Shown piece after piece: positions 18,342-26,429 of a DNA stretch of 64,000 nt; positions within the stretch are counted from its first letter, which is position 1; the number at the start of each line of letters is the position of its first letter. Location of the stretch: assembly GCA_009773455.1 (NCBI GenBank), contig WSXU01000006.1, forward strand, positions 124,001 through 188,000. The letters are read 5' to 3'. The translations under genes were made by a program, and so were the position numbers. This DNA comes from Bacteroidota bacterium (GTDB lineage: Bacteria > Bacteroidota > Bacteroidia > Bacteroidales > Lentimicrobiaceae). Below the pieces are notes generated by a model. It did no database searches, had not been told where the DNA came from, and saw only the letters and a program-made list of their open reading frames with translations.

Positions 18342-19520
18342 ATGAGAAAGCTATTTCTTACGTTTCTATACGTTATCATCTCCATTTTTACCCAGGCGCA
18401 GAATACTTTTGAAAAAGGGTACTATTTGAACGATGGAGGACAAAAAACAGAAGGGCTGATAAAAATCCAGGATTGGCGAAAGAACCCGGCCGATTTTCAG
18501 TTTAAAGCCTCAGACGAAGCACAACCCGTCAGGATGACCATTGATTCAATTACTGAATTCGGGGTCACCGGCATGTCCAGATACATCCGGAAAAAAGTCA
18601 AGATTGACCGGTCCGGTGAACTTATCGGTGAATTGAGTATTTACCGGGAACCGGTTTTCAATGAGGAAGTACTCTTTTTAAGAATGGTAGTTGAAGGTAA
18701 GCACCGGCTGTATGAGTACATTACGACAAATAATCTGAAAAGGTACTTTATTGAATCTGACAATTCTGCCATTGAACAACTTATCTGTAAGAGCTACCTC
18801 TTTGACAATAAGAATGTTGGAAAAAACAACGATTTCAGGAAACAACTCTGGCTGCACCTGAGATGTGATGATGTTTCAATGACTCAGGTCGAAAAGGCAG
18901 AATATGAGATCAACTCCCTGACCCGGCTTTTTGAAAAGTTCAATCAATGTGAACATGCTGAGTTTACCAGGTATGAAAGGAAAGCCAGATATGACAACTT
19001 CAATCTTACATTCAGGCCTGGTCTTAATATATCCACATTCGAAATTAAAAATCCGGTTATCGAAGATCAGGTAGTTAACATTGGCGCTAAAGCTGGGTTT
19101 CAGATTGGTTGTGAAGTTGAGTTTATTCTGCCATTCCGGAAAAACAAATGGGCGTTACTTGTAGAGCCGGGTTATATGTTATTTGAAGCAAAAGGAAGTT
19201 CCCGCTGGACAACAGCTGATGTAAAATACCATTCAGTTGAATTGCCGGTCGGAATCCGCTACTATTTACTCAACGGTAAAACATCCAGGATCTTCATTAA
19301 CGGATCCGTAGTACTTAGTCACTCGGTCAATTCAGAAATATTTTATTATTATCAGCGTTTCCTGTTAATTCATGATAAGGTGAACGGGTCTGTCGGTCTT
19401 GGATATAAATATAAAAACAGGTTCAGCATGGAATTCAGGACTGGTAATCAACGTCGCTTTGAAATTGGGTCAGCTGAATACAAATCCATCTCTTTCTTAT
19501 TAGGATATTCAATCCTATAG
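18342..19520 (+). CDS. Outer membrane beta-barrel protein (PorT-like), hypothetical
   Basis: A 392-residue exported protein with a signal peptide (1-19, ends FTQAQ). The first half (about 25-215) is an unassigned region that begins FEKGYYLNDGGQKTEGLIK, seen in several Bacteroidota surface proteins. From about residue 220 it becomes a series of amphipathic beta strands (LTFRPGLNISTFEI, CEVEFILPFRKNKWALLVEPGYMLFE, VELPVGIRYYLLNGKTSRIFIN) with a final hydrophobic strand ISFLLGYSIL, typical of the outer membrane beta-barrel family PF13568. Function unknown. Confidence 0.7.
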   Translation: MRKLFLTFLYVIISIFTQAQNTFEKGYYLNDGGQKTEGLIKIQDWRKNPADFQFKASDEAQPVRMTIDSITEFGVTGMSRYIRKKVKIDRSGELIGELSIYREPVFNEEVLFLRMVVEGKHRLYEYITTNNLKRYFIESDNSAIEQLICKSYLFDNKNVGKNNDFRKQLWLHLRCDDVSMTQVEKAEYEINSLTRLFEKFNQCEHAEFTRYERKARYDNFNLTFRPGLNISTFEIKNPVIEDQVVNIGAKAGFQIGCEVEFILPFRKNKWALLVEPGYMLFEAKGSSRWTTADVKYHSVELPVGIRYYLLNGKTSRIFINGSVVLSHSVNSEIFYYYQRFLLIHDKVNGSVGLGYKYKNRFSMEFRTGNQRRFEIGSAEYKSISFLLGYSIL

Positions 19521-19605
19521 TGGTTGTGAACTGACGCCATAGCCCGGAAACTGAACATTTTTTTATTATGTCGCAAAAATCCAATTCCTGCTGACAGAAG
19601 CAGGA

Positions 19606-19613
19606 TATTTTTG
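19606..19613 (+). promoter_or_regulatory. Bacteroidota -7 promoter box (TATTTTTG)
   Basis: Exact TAnnTTTG, 30 bases before the ATG of the VOC gene at 19644. Confidence 0.55.
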
Positions 19614-19643
19614 TCCCGTTAAAAAATCAAAAAAGCTAACGAT

Positions 19644-20003
19644 ATGGAAAAACTGATCGCATGGGTGGAAATCCCGGCTACCGATTTTAAAAGGGCAGTA
19701 AATTTTTACAACAATGTCCTGGACATTGAGCTGCAGGAAATTGATTGCGGAACTGAGAAAATGGCCTGCTTCCCGACAGGTGAAGGGGCCATCTCATGGG
19801 CTCCGGGATTCAATCCTTCAAAAGATGGTGTACTGGTGAGCCTGAACACTGGAGACCAGCTTGACAAAACCATCTCAAGGGTTATCGAACAGGGTGGCGC
19901 TATTGTACATCCGAAAACAAAGATTGAAGCGGAAGGCAGAGGCTTCTTTGCTGTATTTACCGACAGCGAAGGAAACAAAGTTGGTCTTTACGGAGACCTG
20001 TAA
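19644..20003 (+). CDS. VOC superfamily protein (119 residues)
   Basis: A single-domain VOC protein: AWVEIPATDFKRAVNFYNNV at the N-terminus and GFFAVFTDSEGNKVGLYG at the C-terminus. It is the usual length for the small VOC group annotated as 'glyoxalase family', enzymatic role unknown. It has its own promoter box and precedes an AraC-type regulator by 86 bases on the same strand; that regulator also has its own promoter box, so the two are neighbours rather than one transcript. Confidence 0.85.
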   Translation: MEKLIAWVEIPATDFKRAVNFYNNVLDIELQEIDCGTEKMACFPTGEGAISWAPGFNPSKDGVLVSLNTGDQLDKTISRVIEQGGAIVHPKTKIEAEGRGFFAVFTDSEGNKVGLYGDL

Positions 20004-20064
20004 TCCTTCAAACCGGGAATGCTGTTCGTATACAACCGACTGCATTCCCGGTTCAGATTATTTA

Positions 20065-20072
20065 TATTTTTG
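20065..20072 (+). promoter_or_regulatory. Bacteroidota -7 promoter box (TATTTTTG)
   Basis: Exact TAnnTTTG followed by TC, 17 bases before the GTG start of the AraC-type gene. Confidence 0.55.
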
Positions 20073-20089
20073 TCAACCAATTCATCCCG

Positions 20090-20911
20090 GTGAGTTTTCA
20101 GACAGCACGTCCCTCTCCCCTCCTGTCCGGTTTTGTTAAACAATACTGGGCCATAGAGGATTGTCTGCCTTCCGGTGACAGGCATATACAGCGTATTGTC
20201 CCCAATGGCCTTACCGAGCTGACTTTTTATTTCGGCAACAAACCCGGCTCCCTGGATGAGAAAAAACATCCTGCTGATCATGCCCTGCTGAGCGGACATC
20301 TCAGAGACTTTTATGACATTGAGGTCACCGGAAAACTTTCGATGTTCTCCGTTTCATTTCAACCCTTTGGTGCCTGCCTGTTTTTTCATATCCCGGCAAG
20401 TGAGTTCTACAATGTGACAGTACCGCTGAACCTGCTTCTGAAAAATCAGGGAACGGAACTGGAAAGCCGTCTGAATGAGAAGAATTCATTTAATGACAGA
20501 ATTCTGGTGATGGAAGCTTTCCTTCTGAACAGGCTAAAAACCGGCAATAAGGATTGGGAGACAAACCGCATTTTTCATGCCTTAAGACTGATCAACAATG
20601 CCAAAGGAATGATCACCGTGGAAGCGCTGGCTTCAGCTGTCTGCCTGGGCAGGAAACAGTTTGAACGGACCTTTACCACCTGTGTCGGTGCATCACCCAA
20701 ACAGTTCCTTCGTACTGTACGCTTTCAGCATTCACTTTATCTGAAACAAAAGAATAAGGAGCTCATGCTGACGGAGCTGGCTTACCGGTGCGGCTATTTC
20801 GATCAATCGCACATGATTGCCGATTATAAATCCTTTTCGGGAAAAACACCCTCCCAATATTTTTCCGAATGTGAGCCCTATTCCGATTATTTTTCGGTGA
20901 ATTTGGGGTGA
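20090..20911 (+). CDS. AraC family transcriptional regulator
   Basis: A 273-residue regulator. The N-terminal part (SGFVKQYWAIED, RIVPNGLTELTFYFG) is the ligand-binding-like domain common in Bacteroidota AraC proteins, and the C-terminal hundred residues hold two helix-turn-helix motifs: ITVEALASAVCLGRKQFERT and ELAYRCGYFDQSHMIADYK, ending SGKTPSQYF. The GTG at 20090 is used because the conserved N-terminus starts right after it and the promoter box is 17 bases upstream. Target unknown; the VOC gene next to it is a candidate. Confidence 0.85.
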   Translation: MSFQTARPSPLLSGFVKQYWAIEDCLPSGDRHIQRIVPNGLTELTFYFGNKPGSLDEKKHPADHALLSGHLRDFYDIEVTGKLSMFSVSFQPFGACLFFHIPASEFYNVTVPLNLLLKNQGTELESRLNEKNSFNDRILVMEAFLLNRLKTGNKDWETNRIFHALRLINNAKGMITVEALASAVCLGRKQFERTFTTCVGASPKQFLRTVRFQHSLYLKQKNKELMLTELAYRCGYFDQSHMIADYKSFSGKTPSQYFSECEPYSDYFSVNLG

Positions 20912-20935
20912 GAATACCAGATATTGTATTATAAT

Positions 20936-21003
20936 TTCGTCCCTACGGGACTGCAAAACCGTTGATTTCCCGATATTCTACCGTAATATCGTCCCTATGG
21001 GAC
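20936..21003. repeat. Pair of GTCCCTAYGGGAC palindromes
   Basis: GTCCCTACGGGAC at 20939-20951 and GTCCCTATGGGAC at 20991-21003, each preceded by TTTC or ATATC. The middle base change (C to T) keeps the stem. These are the only two copies of this motif noticed in the window, in a 300-base gap otherwise empty of genes. Confidence 0.5.
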
Positions 21004-21213
21004 TTCACTGATTGGTGGGAGTCTCCCGACACGAGTTGCTTATTTGTGAACCGGCCAGCCGGACCCGGCTTGTGTCCTCATTCCAGGCTGGGTATGCAAC
21101 AGCCGGTATTACATCGTTATTATTCTATTTATTATGCTTGGAAAAATAAACTGAAAACTGCGTCGTTATGTTGTCATTAAAATATCTATCTATCGGAAAG
21201 TATAGTGCCTGAT

Positions 21214-22338
21214 ATGAGATTTATCCTGCCATTGTTATTCCTGGGTTATACCCTCTCCGGGTTTTCACAATCAGAAAGCCTTCCATTGAAAAACAAAAAC
21301 TACCCGGCCATTGCCCTGAATTATCACTACGGCAATGTAATGCCGACTACCGAATTTGTTAAAGGCGACAATCTGGCCGGCAAACCCATCAGCCACTATC
21401 AGTCACTGTCGTTGAAGATGCTGTGGCAGAACCCCGGGTACCGTGACTGGCAGAAGGTTTACCGTTGTCCCTATTACGGCTTCGGGTTCTTTGCAGGTGA
21501 TTTCTTCAGCCCCGAAGAGCTGGGCTATCCCATGTCACTCTATGGTATCCTTGGGATTCCAATAAAACGTTGGAAGAAAGTTGAATTATACTCCGAATTC
21601 CAGTTTGGCCTGGCCTGGAACTGGCATCACTACGACTCTGTCAACAACCCGAAAAACTTCGCGGTGGGTGGTGGCATGACCGTTCACCTCGATATAGGGG
21701 TCAGTGCCTTCTACCATCTCAGCCCGACACTGGACCTGGGCACCGGCCTAAGTTTCACCCATTTCTCCAACGGTGGCTTTGAACGGCCAAACCGTGGACT
21801 GAATCTCTACTCCCCTTTCCTGGAGCTGAAATATCATCCCTCAGGCAGGTCTGATGTCCGCTCAGTTGCCAGGGCTCCCCGGAAAAGACAGGGAAACCAG
21901 ACCTTCCTGATGCTGGGATACGGCAACCATCAACTGGTGGAACACGAACTGGATTCCAACTATTTCGCCATCGGTGGACTTAGTGGGATCTACTTCTTTC
22001 AACTTTCAAATGCCTTCAGGCTGGGGACCGGAGCCGACCTGAATTACTGGTTTGGCCTGAATGCCGCACCAGATGGCACCATTGGTCCACGCCGGGCTGA
22101 AAATTTCACCCTCGGGTTCATTTTACAGCCCGAATTCTCCATTGGCAAACTCACACTCACCGGTGGCTATGGCATATATGCCTTTCACCGGAATTATGGC
22201 AACTTTCAACAGACCTACCAGCGGTTAGGTGCCCGGTATCAGTTTATGGACAATGTCTCGCTGGGAGTGAATGTCAGGGCCATTAACCTCATGCTGGCAG
22301 AGTTCCTGGAGTTTAACCTGGGATATACGTTCAGGTGA
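21214..22338 (+). CDS. Acyloxyacyl hydrolase / PagL-like outer membrane lipid A deacylase
   Basis: A 374-residue exported beta-barrel protein with signal peptide (ends SGFSQ). The motif LSFTHFSNGGF near residues 190-200 carries the His-Ser pair used by PagL, an outer membrane enzyme that removes the 3-O-acyl chain of lipid A. About 200 residues of N-terminal barrel correspond to PagL. The rest (QTFLMLGYGNHQLVEHE..., later LGARYQFMDNVSLGVNVRAINL) forms more beta strands, making the protein about twice the length of enterobacterial PagL, as in annotated Bacteroidota members. The ATG at 21214 is preferred to the GTG at 21205. Catalysis is inferred from the motif. Confidence 0.75.
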   Translation: MRFILPLLFLGYTLSGFSQSESLPLKNKNYPAIALNYHYGNVMPTTEFVKGDNLAGKPISHYQSLSLKMLWQNPGYRDWQKVYRCPYYGFGFFAGDFFSPEELGYPMSLYGILGIPIKRWKKVELYSEFQFGLAWNWHHYDSVNNPKNFAVGGGMTVHLDIGVSAFYHLSPTLDLGTGLSFTHFSNGGFERPNRGLNLYSPFLELKYHPSGRSDVRSVARAPRKRQGNQTFLMLGYGNHQLVEHELDSNYFAIGGLSGIYFFQLSNAFRLGTGADLNYWFGLNAAPDGTIGPRRAENFTLGFILQPEFSIGKLTLTGGYGIYAFHRNYGNFQQTYQRLGARYQFMDNVSLGVNVRAINLMLAEFLEFNLGYTFR

Positions 22339-22370
22339 ATGAACTGAAGATAATAAACTGTTAGCAAAGC

Positions 22371-22407
22371 GTCTTTAACCTTAACGTAGTTCTGTTAAGG
22401 TAAAGAC
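22371..22407. terminator. Hairpin between convergent genes
   Basis: GTCTTTAACCTTAAC (22371-22385) pairs with GTTAAGGTAAAGAC (22394-22407) with one bulged base. There is no T run, so it may be a structural transcript end for both convergent genes rather than a classical terminator. Confidence 0.5.
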
Positions 22408-22435
22408 ACCCTGTGAGGAAGTCTGCTTTGCCCCC

Positions 22436-23941
22436 CTATTGAATAAACAGTTTCATTTTCTCAGTTCTTTTTCCATCACTGAGGGTTATAAAGTAAATTC
22501 CAGCCATCAGTGGTATATCAAGCTGAACTGCATTTCTTCCGTCAATCTGGCTTTGATAAACTTCTTTTCCCGCAGCATTCAGTATGCGAAGATCGAGGTT
22601 CTCTTTATTCCAGTTGGGCTGAAGGATAAACCGGCCATTGTTCGGATTTGGATAAACATCCACCTTATTGATAACCGCAATTTCATCCAGTCCGACATTG
22701 TAAAGAACATAGATGTTATTGGAAGTATCAGAAGGACATCCCCCCACCTGTGTATTAAATCCCTGGGCCCAGTATGTTCCTGTTGCAGTTACCTGATATT
22801 CCTGACCAGTACCTACGGTCTCACCATCCTTAAACCATGTTATACCTTCTGATGGGCTGCTTGTTAAAGTATAATCAACCAGGGTGATAACCGGTGTAGC
22901 AGGTACATAATTCACAATCACCGTTAATTCAGACGACGATCCTGAACCACAGGAGTTGGTGCCATGAACAGATACCAGTCCTGAAGTTGCTGAGGTGAAA
23001 TCAACCGTAATAGAGTTTGTACCGGCGCCCGAAACAATTGTGGCACCCGGTGGAACACTCCAAATATAATCGTTGGCATTGACTATAGGTTGAATGGAAT
23101 ACGGAAACGTATCACCGCTGCAAACAGAACTTGCGCCGGCAATGAGCCCGGCAGTTGAGGGTATCGAATTGACGGTCACAGCCAGGCTGCCCGGCGCCCC
23201 GTTTCCTCCCGCATTTGTTCCGTAAACACTTACATTACCCGAAATGGCTGAATTCCCAAAACTTACAGAGACACTCACGGTGCCCTGCCCTGAAACTATA
23301 TTAGCCCCCACAGGCACACTCCATACGTAGCTGGTTGCTCCTGCAATGGCTCCGACAGAATAGTTGTAACTGTTGTTTTTGCAAACGCTTGAAGGCCCTG
23401 TGATTGGACCAGCCGCAGGTGGAGGGGATATAGTAGCCTCATTTACGGTTAGTGTGCTCAACCTCACCGGACCTGGTTTACCCTTCGCAAAGGCTCCATA
23501 GAAGGTAACCTGGCCTGTTCCAGCTGCCGGGGCAGTCCAGCTGAAAGTCCATGAACTAACGGTGGTATTGGCATTGGTATGTGTAACATATTTGTTTCCA
23601 CCAACCAATTGACTGTTGACGCCTGCAGACAGAGTTCCAAGGAGGGCACCGGCTACATTCTGCGGAGATACTTCGAATCCGAATTTGCCCGATCCGGTGA
23701 TTTGATTATTCGCTGTGATCTGGTATACCTGTCCCGGCGTATATCCATCTACAGGGATATTAGAGGTTATCCATCCTGTTACAGTTGTAGGAGTGCCGCC
23801 ATGACATTCCGTGCAATTACCTCCATCACCCGGTGAGCCGGTTTTTGCAGGGGGAGCACCTGTAGGGTATAAAACAACGAAACTCGTCAGCGCAAAGGCG
23901 GTTAAGACGATGGTAAAGAGGGGTATAGATTTTAATTTCAT
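22436..23941 (-). CDS. Type IX secreted protein with choice-of-anchor V-type domain and CxxCH motif
   Basis: A 501-residue exported protein. Signal peptide at about 1-22, then GAPPAKTGSPGDGGNCTECHGG, in which C43-x-x-C46-H47 is a c-type haem-binding motif, opening a choice-of-anchor V (reeler-like) domain to about residue 165. Two PKD-like domains follow, each starting GPSSVCKNNSYNYSV or GASSVCSGDTFPYSI and containing YVWSVP/YIWSVPPGA. The protein ends with a type IX secretion sorting domain (VDVYPNPNNGRFILQP ... GIYFITLSDG ... KLFIQ). It should be exported through the outer membrane and attached to the surface. Whether haem is actually bound is uncertain. Confidence 0.8.
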   Translation of the reverse strand: MKLKSIPLFTIVLTAFALTSFVVLYPTGAPPAKTGSPGDGGNCTECHGGTPTTVTGWITSNIPVDGYTPGQVYQITANNQITGSGKFGFEVSPQNVAGALLGTLSAGVNSQLVGGNKYVTHTNANTTVSSWTFSWTAPAAGTGQVTFYGAFAKGKPGPVRLSTLTVNEATISPPPAAGPITGPSSVCKNNSYNYSVGAIAGATSYVWSVPVGANIVSGQGTVSVSVSFGNSAISGNVSVYGTNAGGNGAPGSLAVTVNSIPSTAGLIAGASSVCSGDTFPYSIQPIVNANDYIWSVPPGATIVSGAGTNSITVDFTSATSGLVSVHGTNSCGSGSSSELTVIVNYVPATPVITLVDYTLTSSPSEGITWFKDGETVGTGQEYQVTATGTYWAQGFNTQVGGCPSDTSNNIYVLYNVGLDEIAVINKVDVYPNPNNGRFILQPNWNKENLDLRILNAAGKEVYQSQIDGRNAVQLDIPLMAGIYFITLSDGKRTEKMKLFIQ

Positions 23942-24724
23942 AAAATTATTGTTAAGTTTATAAAGATGAATACGCGATTAAAAGAATCTAAGACAATACT
24001 TAGTAATAAACCACACAGCATGGTTTTTGTTCTAAGGGAACACTCAGTTCAATATTCACCACTGGCAGAAAGAAAAAAACAGATTCACAAAAATCAATGT
24101 CATATCCACACTAAGATCGGGAAGGTACCTGCAGGCAGGTATCGCTTCAACGGACGGCATTCTTCACTTCCCTGTTGTAAAGAAGAAAGCGTGTCAATAT
24201 CCGAAATGAACCTTCAAATCAAAATCGGGAAGACGGAAATAACCAAACTGTGGAGATAATTATTAAAAAGGCAAATTAAGGAAGCTCCTTTATCATATAA
24301 GGTAGTCTTTTACTATGATCAATGGATTCTGGTGCAGCATCCTCAATGCATTGAAAAGAGCTCTGGTTTGTTTTGCTCCGGCATTTCAGAAACTTTAAAG
24401 AAATACTCCATATAAACCGGGAAAATTCCTGCTTGATTACAAAGGCTGAATTCCTTTAAATGAATGGCACACCCATGGGAACCATATCCTGTTCTGACAA
24501 AGAGAAACAATGCAGTAAAGGAGAGTATGTGAAGAAGCTCGCATAACAATAAATAATGCAACGGAAGCACGCACCTGCCTGAATGCCTGGCAGGCAGGTC
24601 TGAAGATGCGCGCCAACGTCAGATGCGCACCTACAGATCGGAAGCATGCGTCAGGGATTGCGCCAATGTCAGAAACGCTGTAACGCAGGCGCACATCAGG
24701 TAAAGCGCGCTAACAGAGAATTTC
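23942..24724. other. 783-base stretch without a convincing gene; CCTGCC palindromes
   Basis: Open frames here are short and shifted, with no family match. The stretch carries GTACCTGCAGGCAGGTA (about 24125-24141) and GCACCTGCCTGAATGCCTGG next to CAGGCAGGT (about 24574-24599), copies of the dispersed CCTGCC palindrome family. These are followed by degenerate 'gcgccaacgtcagatgcgcacc' segments up to 24720. It may be decayed sequence. Confidence 0.45.
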
Positions 24725-25237
24725 TTACCGGTGCTGGTCAATCAGTATCACATTTCCATCCGGATCGCTCAGCATCAGATAGGCCGGGCCAGTGGTCGTT
24801 TCGTCAGCCTCCACCGAAAGCTTGATGTTGTTGTTTTTCAGATGTTTCTGAATTTCCCTGACATCATCAAACGGATCTGTGTTTTTCGCGTTTTCGTCCC
24901 AGCCCGGGTTAAAGGTCAGCATATTGCCTTCAAACATACCCTGAAACAACCCTATGATTGAGTTCCCGTTTTTCATGACGAGGTAGTTCTTTTCCATGCC
25001 GCCACCGGAAGCCCGGAATCCGAGATTTTCATAAAACTGCCGGGACGTTTCAAGGTCTTTGACACTCATACTAAATGAGAATGCTCCAAGTTTTACCGGG
25101 ACCTCTTTGTCATCATTCAAACCGATACCCGACTGCCCCTGAAAGGCTGCAGGTTGTCCGAAAATCAATGGATTGATCAGTAAACCTATGCCAAATGATG
25201 CCAGCAGTCCGCAAGAGAGTAAAAAAGTTCTTTTCAT
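24725..25237 (-). CDS. VOC superfamily protein with N-terminal membrane anchor or signal peptide
   Basis: A 170-residue protein. It starts MKRTFLLSCGLLASFGIGLL, an uncleaved anchor or signal peptide, then after a linker a single VOC unit from LGAFSFSMSVKDLETSRQFY to YLMLSDPDGNVILIDQHR. Exported VOC proteins are less common than cytoplasmic ones; this is the third VOC gene in the window. The ATG at 25237 is used because an in-frame ATG ten codons earlier (25267) would add a charged leader before the hydrophobic segment. Confidence 0.75.
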   Translation of the reverse strand: MKRTFLLSCGLLASFGIGLLINPLIFGQPAAFQGQSGIGLNDDKEVPVKLGAFSFSMSVKDLETSRQFYENLGFRASGGGMEKNYLVMKNGNSIIGLFQGMFEGNMLTFNPGWDENAKNTDPFDDVREIQKHLKNNNIKLSVEADETTTGPAYLMLSDPDGNVILIDQHR

Positions 25238-25413
25238 TTTATAAAGTTTTTTTGTTGTCCGGACCAAATATAATGACTCTTTGCCTGCAAACCACCAGTC
25301 AGCGATTAACCTACAAATCAGACAAGTAAATTCACTAATTTCTGCCGGTTTACTTTCAGATAATAGTCAGACAGTTCTTTTGGATCCAACTGGTAGTCAA
25401 TGCTTATTCAGTT

Positions 25414-25421
25414 TAACTTTG
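25414..25421 (+). promoter_or_regulatory. Bacteroidota -7 promoter box (TAACTTTG) four bases before an ATG
   Basis: Exact TAnnTTTG, with ATG beginning at 25426. Since transcription in this phylum usually starts a few bases after the box, the message may be leaderless. Confidence 0.55.
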
Positions 25422-25425
25422 CCTG

Positions 25426-26199
25426 ATGAAAATATCAGCTTTAAAATCCCTGCTCGACGAAAAAACCACTCTCTATAACTGCCCTGAGTTTATCACCGGC
25501 GACCCCATCAGCATTCCCCATAGTTTCTCCTTACGCGAAGATATTGAGATTTCCGGCCTTCTGGCAGCTTCCATAGCCTGGGGTCAGCGGACCACCATCG
25601 TAAGGAATGGTTTCCGGTTGATGGAAATGATGGACAACACCCCTTTCGATTTCGTGATGAATGCGGCTCCAGCTGACCTCAAGCGTATTTCTGGTTTTAT
25701 TCACCGCACTTTTAACGGAGATGATTGCCTGTTCTTTATTGAATCATTGCGAAACATTTACCTTAATCACGGAGGTTTGGAAGCGGTTTTCAGGTCAGGC
25801 ATAATGCCTGGTGAATCCGATGTTTACGGAGCCATCTGCCGGTTCAGGGAGGTTTTCCTGGAAAGTTCACATCTTGACCGGTCTGTCAAACACCTGGCGA
25901 ATCCTGCTGCAGGAAGTACCGCCAAACGGATCAATATGTTTCTCCGCTGGATGGTTCGGAAAGATGAGCATGGGGTGGACTTCGGCCTCTGGAACAGCAT
26001 CTCCCCTATCCTGCTCTGCTGCCCGCTGGATGTGCATGTCGGCAATGTCGCCCGGAAACTCGGGCTTTTGGAAAGGAAACAAAACGACTGGAAAGCCGTC
26101 GTTGAACTCACCAATAACCTGCGGCTGTTCGATCCGGACGACCCTGCCCGCTATGATTTTGCCCTGTTCGGGATGGGTGTGTTTGACGTTGGGCGTTAG
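25426..26199 (+). CDS. TIGR02757 family protein
   Basis: A 257-residue conserved protein of unknown function. Opening LKSLLDEKTTLYNCPEFI, then DPISIPHSFSLREDIEISGLLAASIAWGQR, and the block SPILLCCPLDVHVGNVARKLGLL are family signatures; the C-terminus DFALFGMGVF is also typical. There is no second methionine before about residue 65, so the ATG at 25426, four bases after a -7 promoter box, is the only reasonable start. The last few codons (after GMGVF) and the TAG come from the low-complexity gacgtt spacer that begins at the gene end. Confidence 0.85.
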   Translation: MKISALKSLLDEKTTLYNCPEFITGDPISIPHSFSLREDIEISGLLAASIAWGQRTTIVRNGFRLMEMMDNTPFDFVMNAAPADLKRISGFIHRTFNGDDCLFFIESLRNIYLNHGGLEAVFRSGIMPGESDVYGAICRFREVFLESSHLDRSVKHLANPAAGSTAKRINMFLRWMVRKDEHGVDFGLWNSISPILLCCPLDVHVGNVARKLGLLERKQNDWKAVVELTNNLRLFDPDDPARYDFALFGMGVFDVGR

Positions 26200-26250
26200 A
26201 GGTCATGGATTGGGGGTTAGGCGCCTGAGGTTTGATGTCAGGAGTTAACT
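26180..26250. repeat. Low-complexity gacgtt/ggcgtt spacer, overlapping the TIGR02757 stop
   Basis: The sequence 'tttgacgttgggcgttagaggt' repeats the spacer type at 9184-9300. Here it supplies the last residues and the stop codon of the preceding gene. Confidence 0.55.
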
Positions 26251-26429
26251 TCTTAACCTTCGGGATTTGTGGTCTTTTACCATGGCTTAATTCTTATTTT
26301 ACCACTCAAACACTCAGGTCACTCAGGTTCACGAAGATGAAATCATAATCCAACCTATGGAATCGTGATTTTTCAAATTCCTTTGTGTTTCCTGGTGTTC
26401 TTATTGCCTATGTGGCATAATAAATCAGA

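Noticed and set aside
23966-24259. 97-codon plus-strand frame after the T9SS cargo gene.
   Set aside because: No family, signal or promoter; composition looks non-coding and the surroundings are palindrome-rich decayed DNA.
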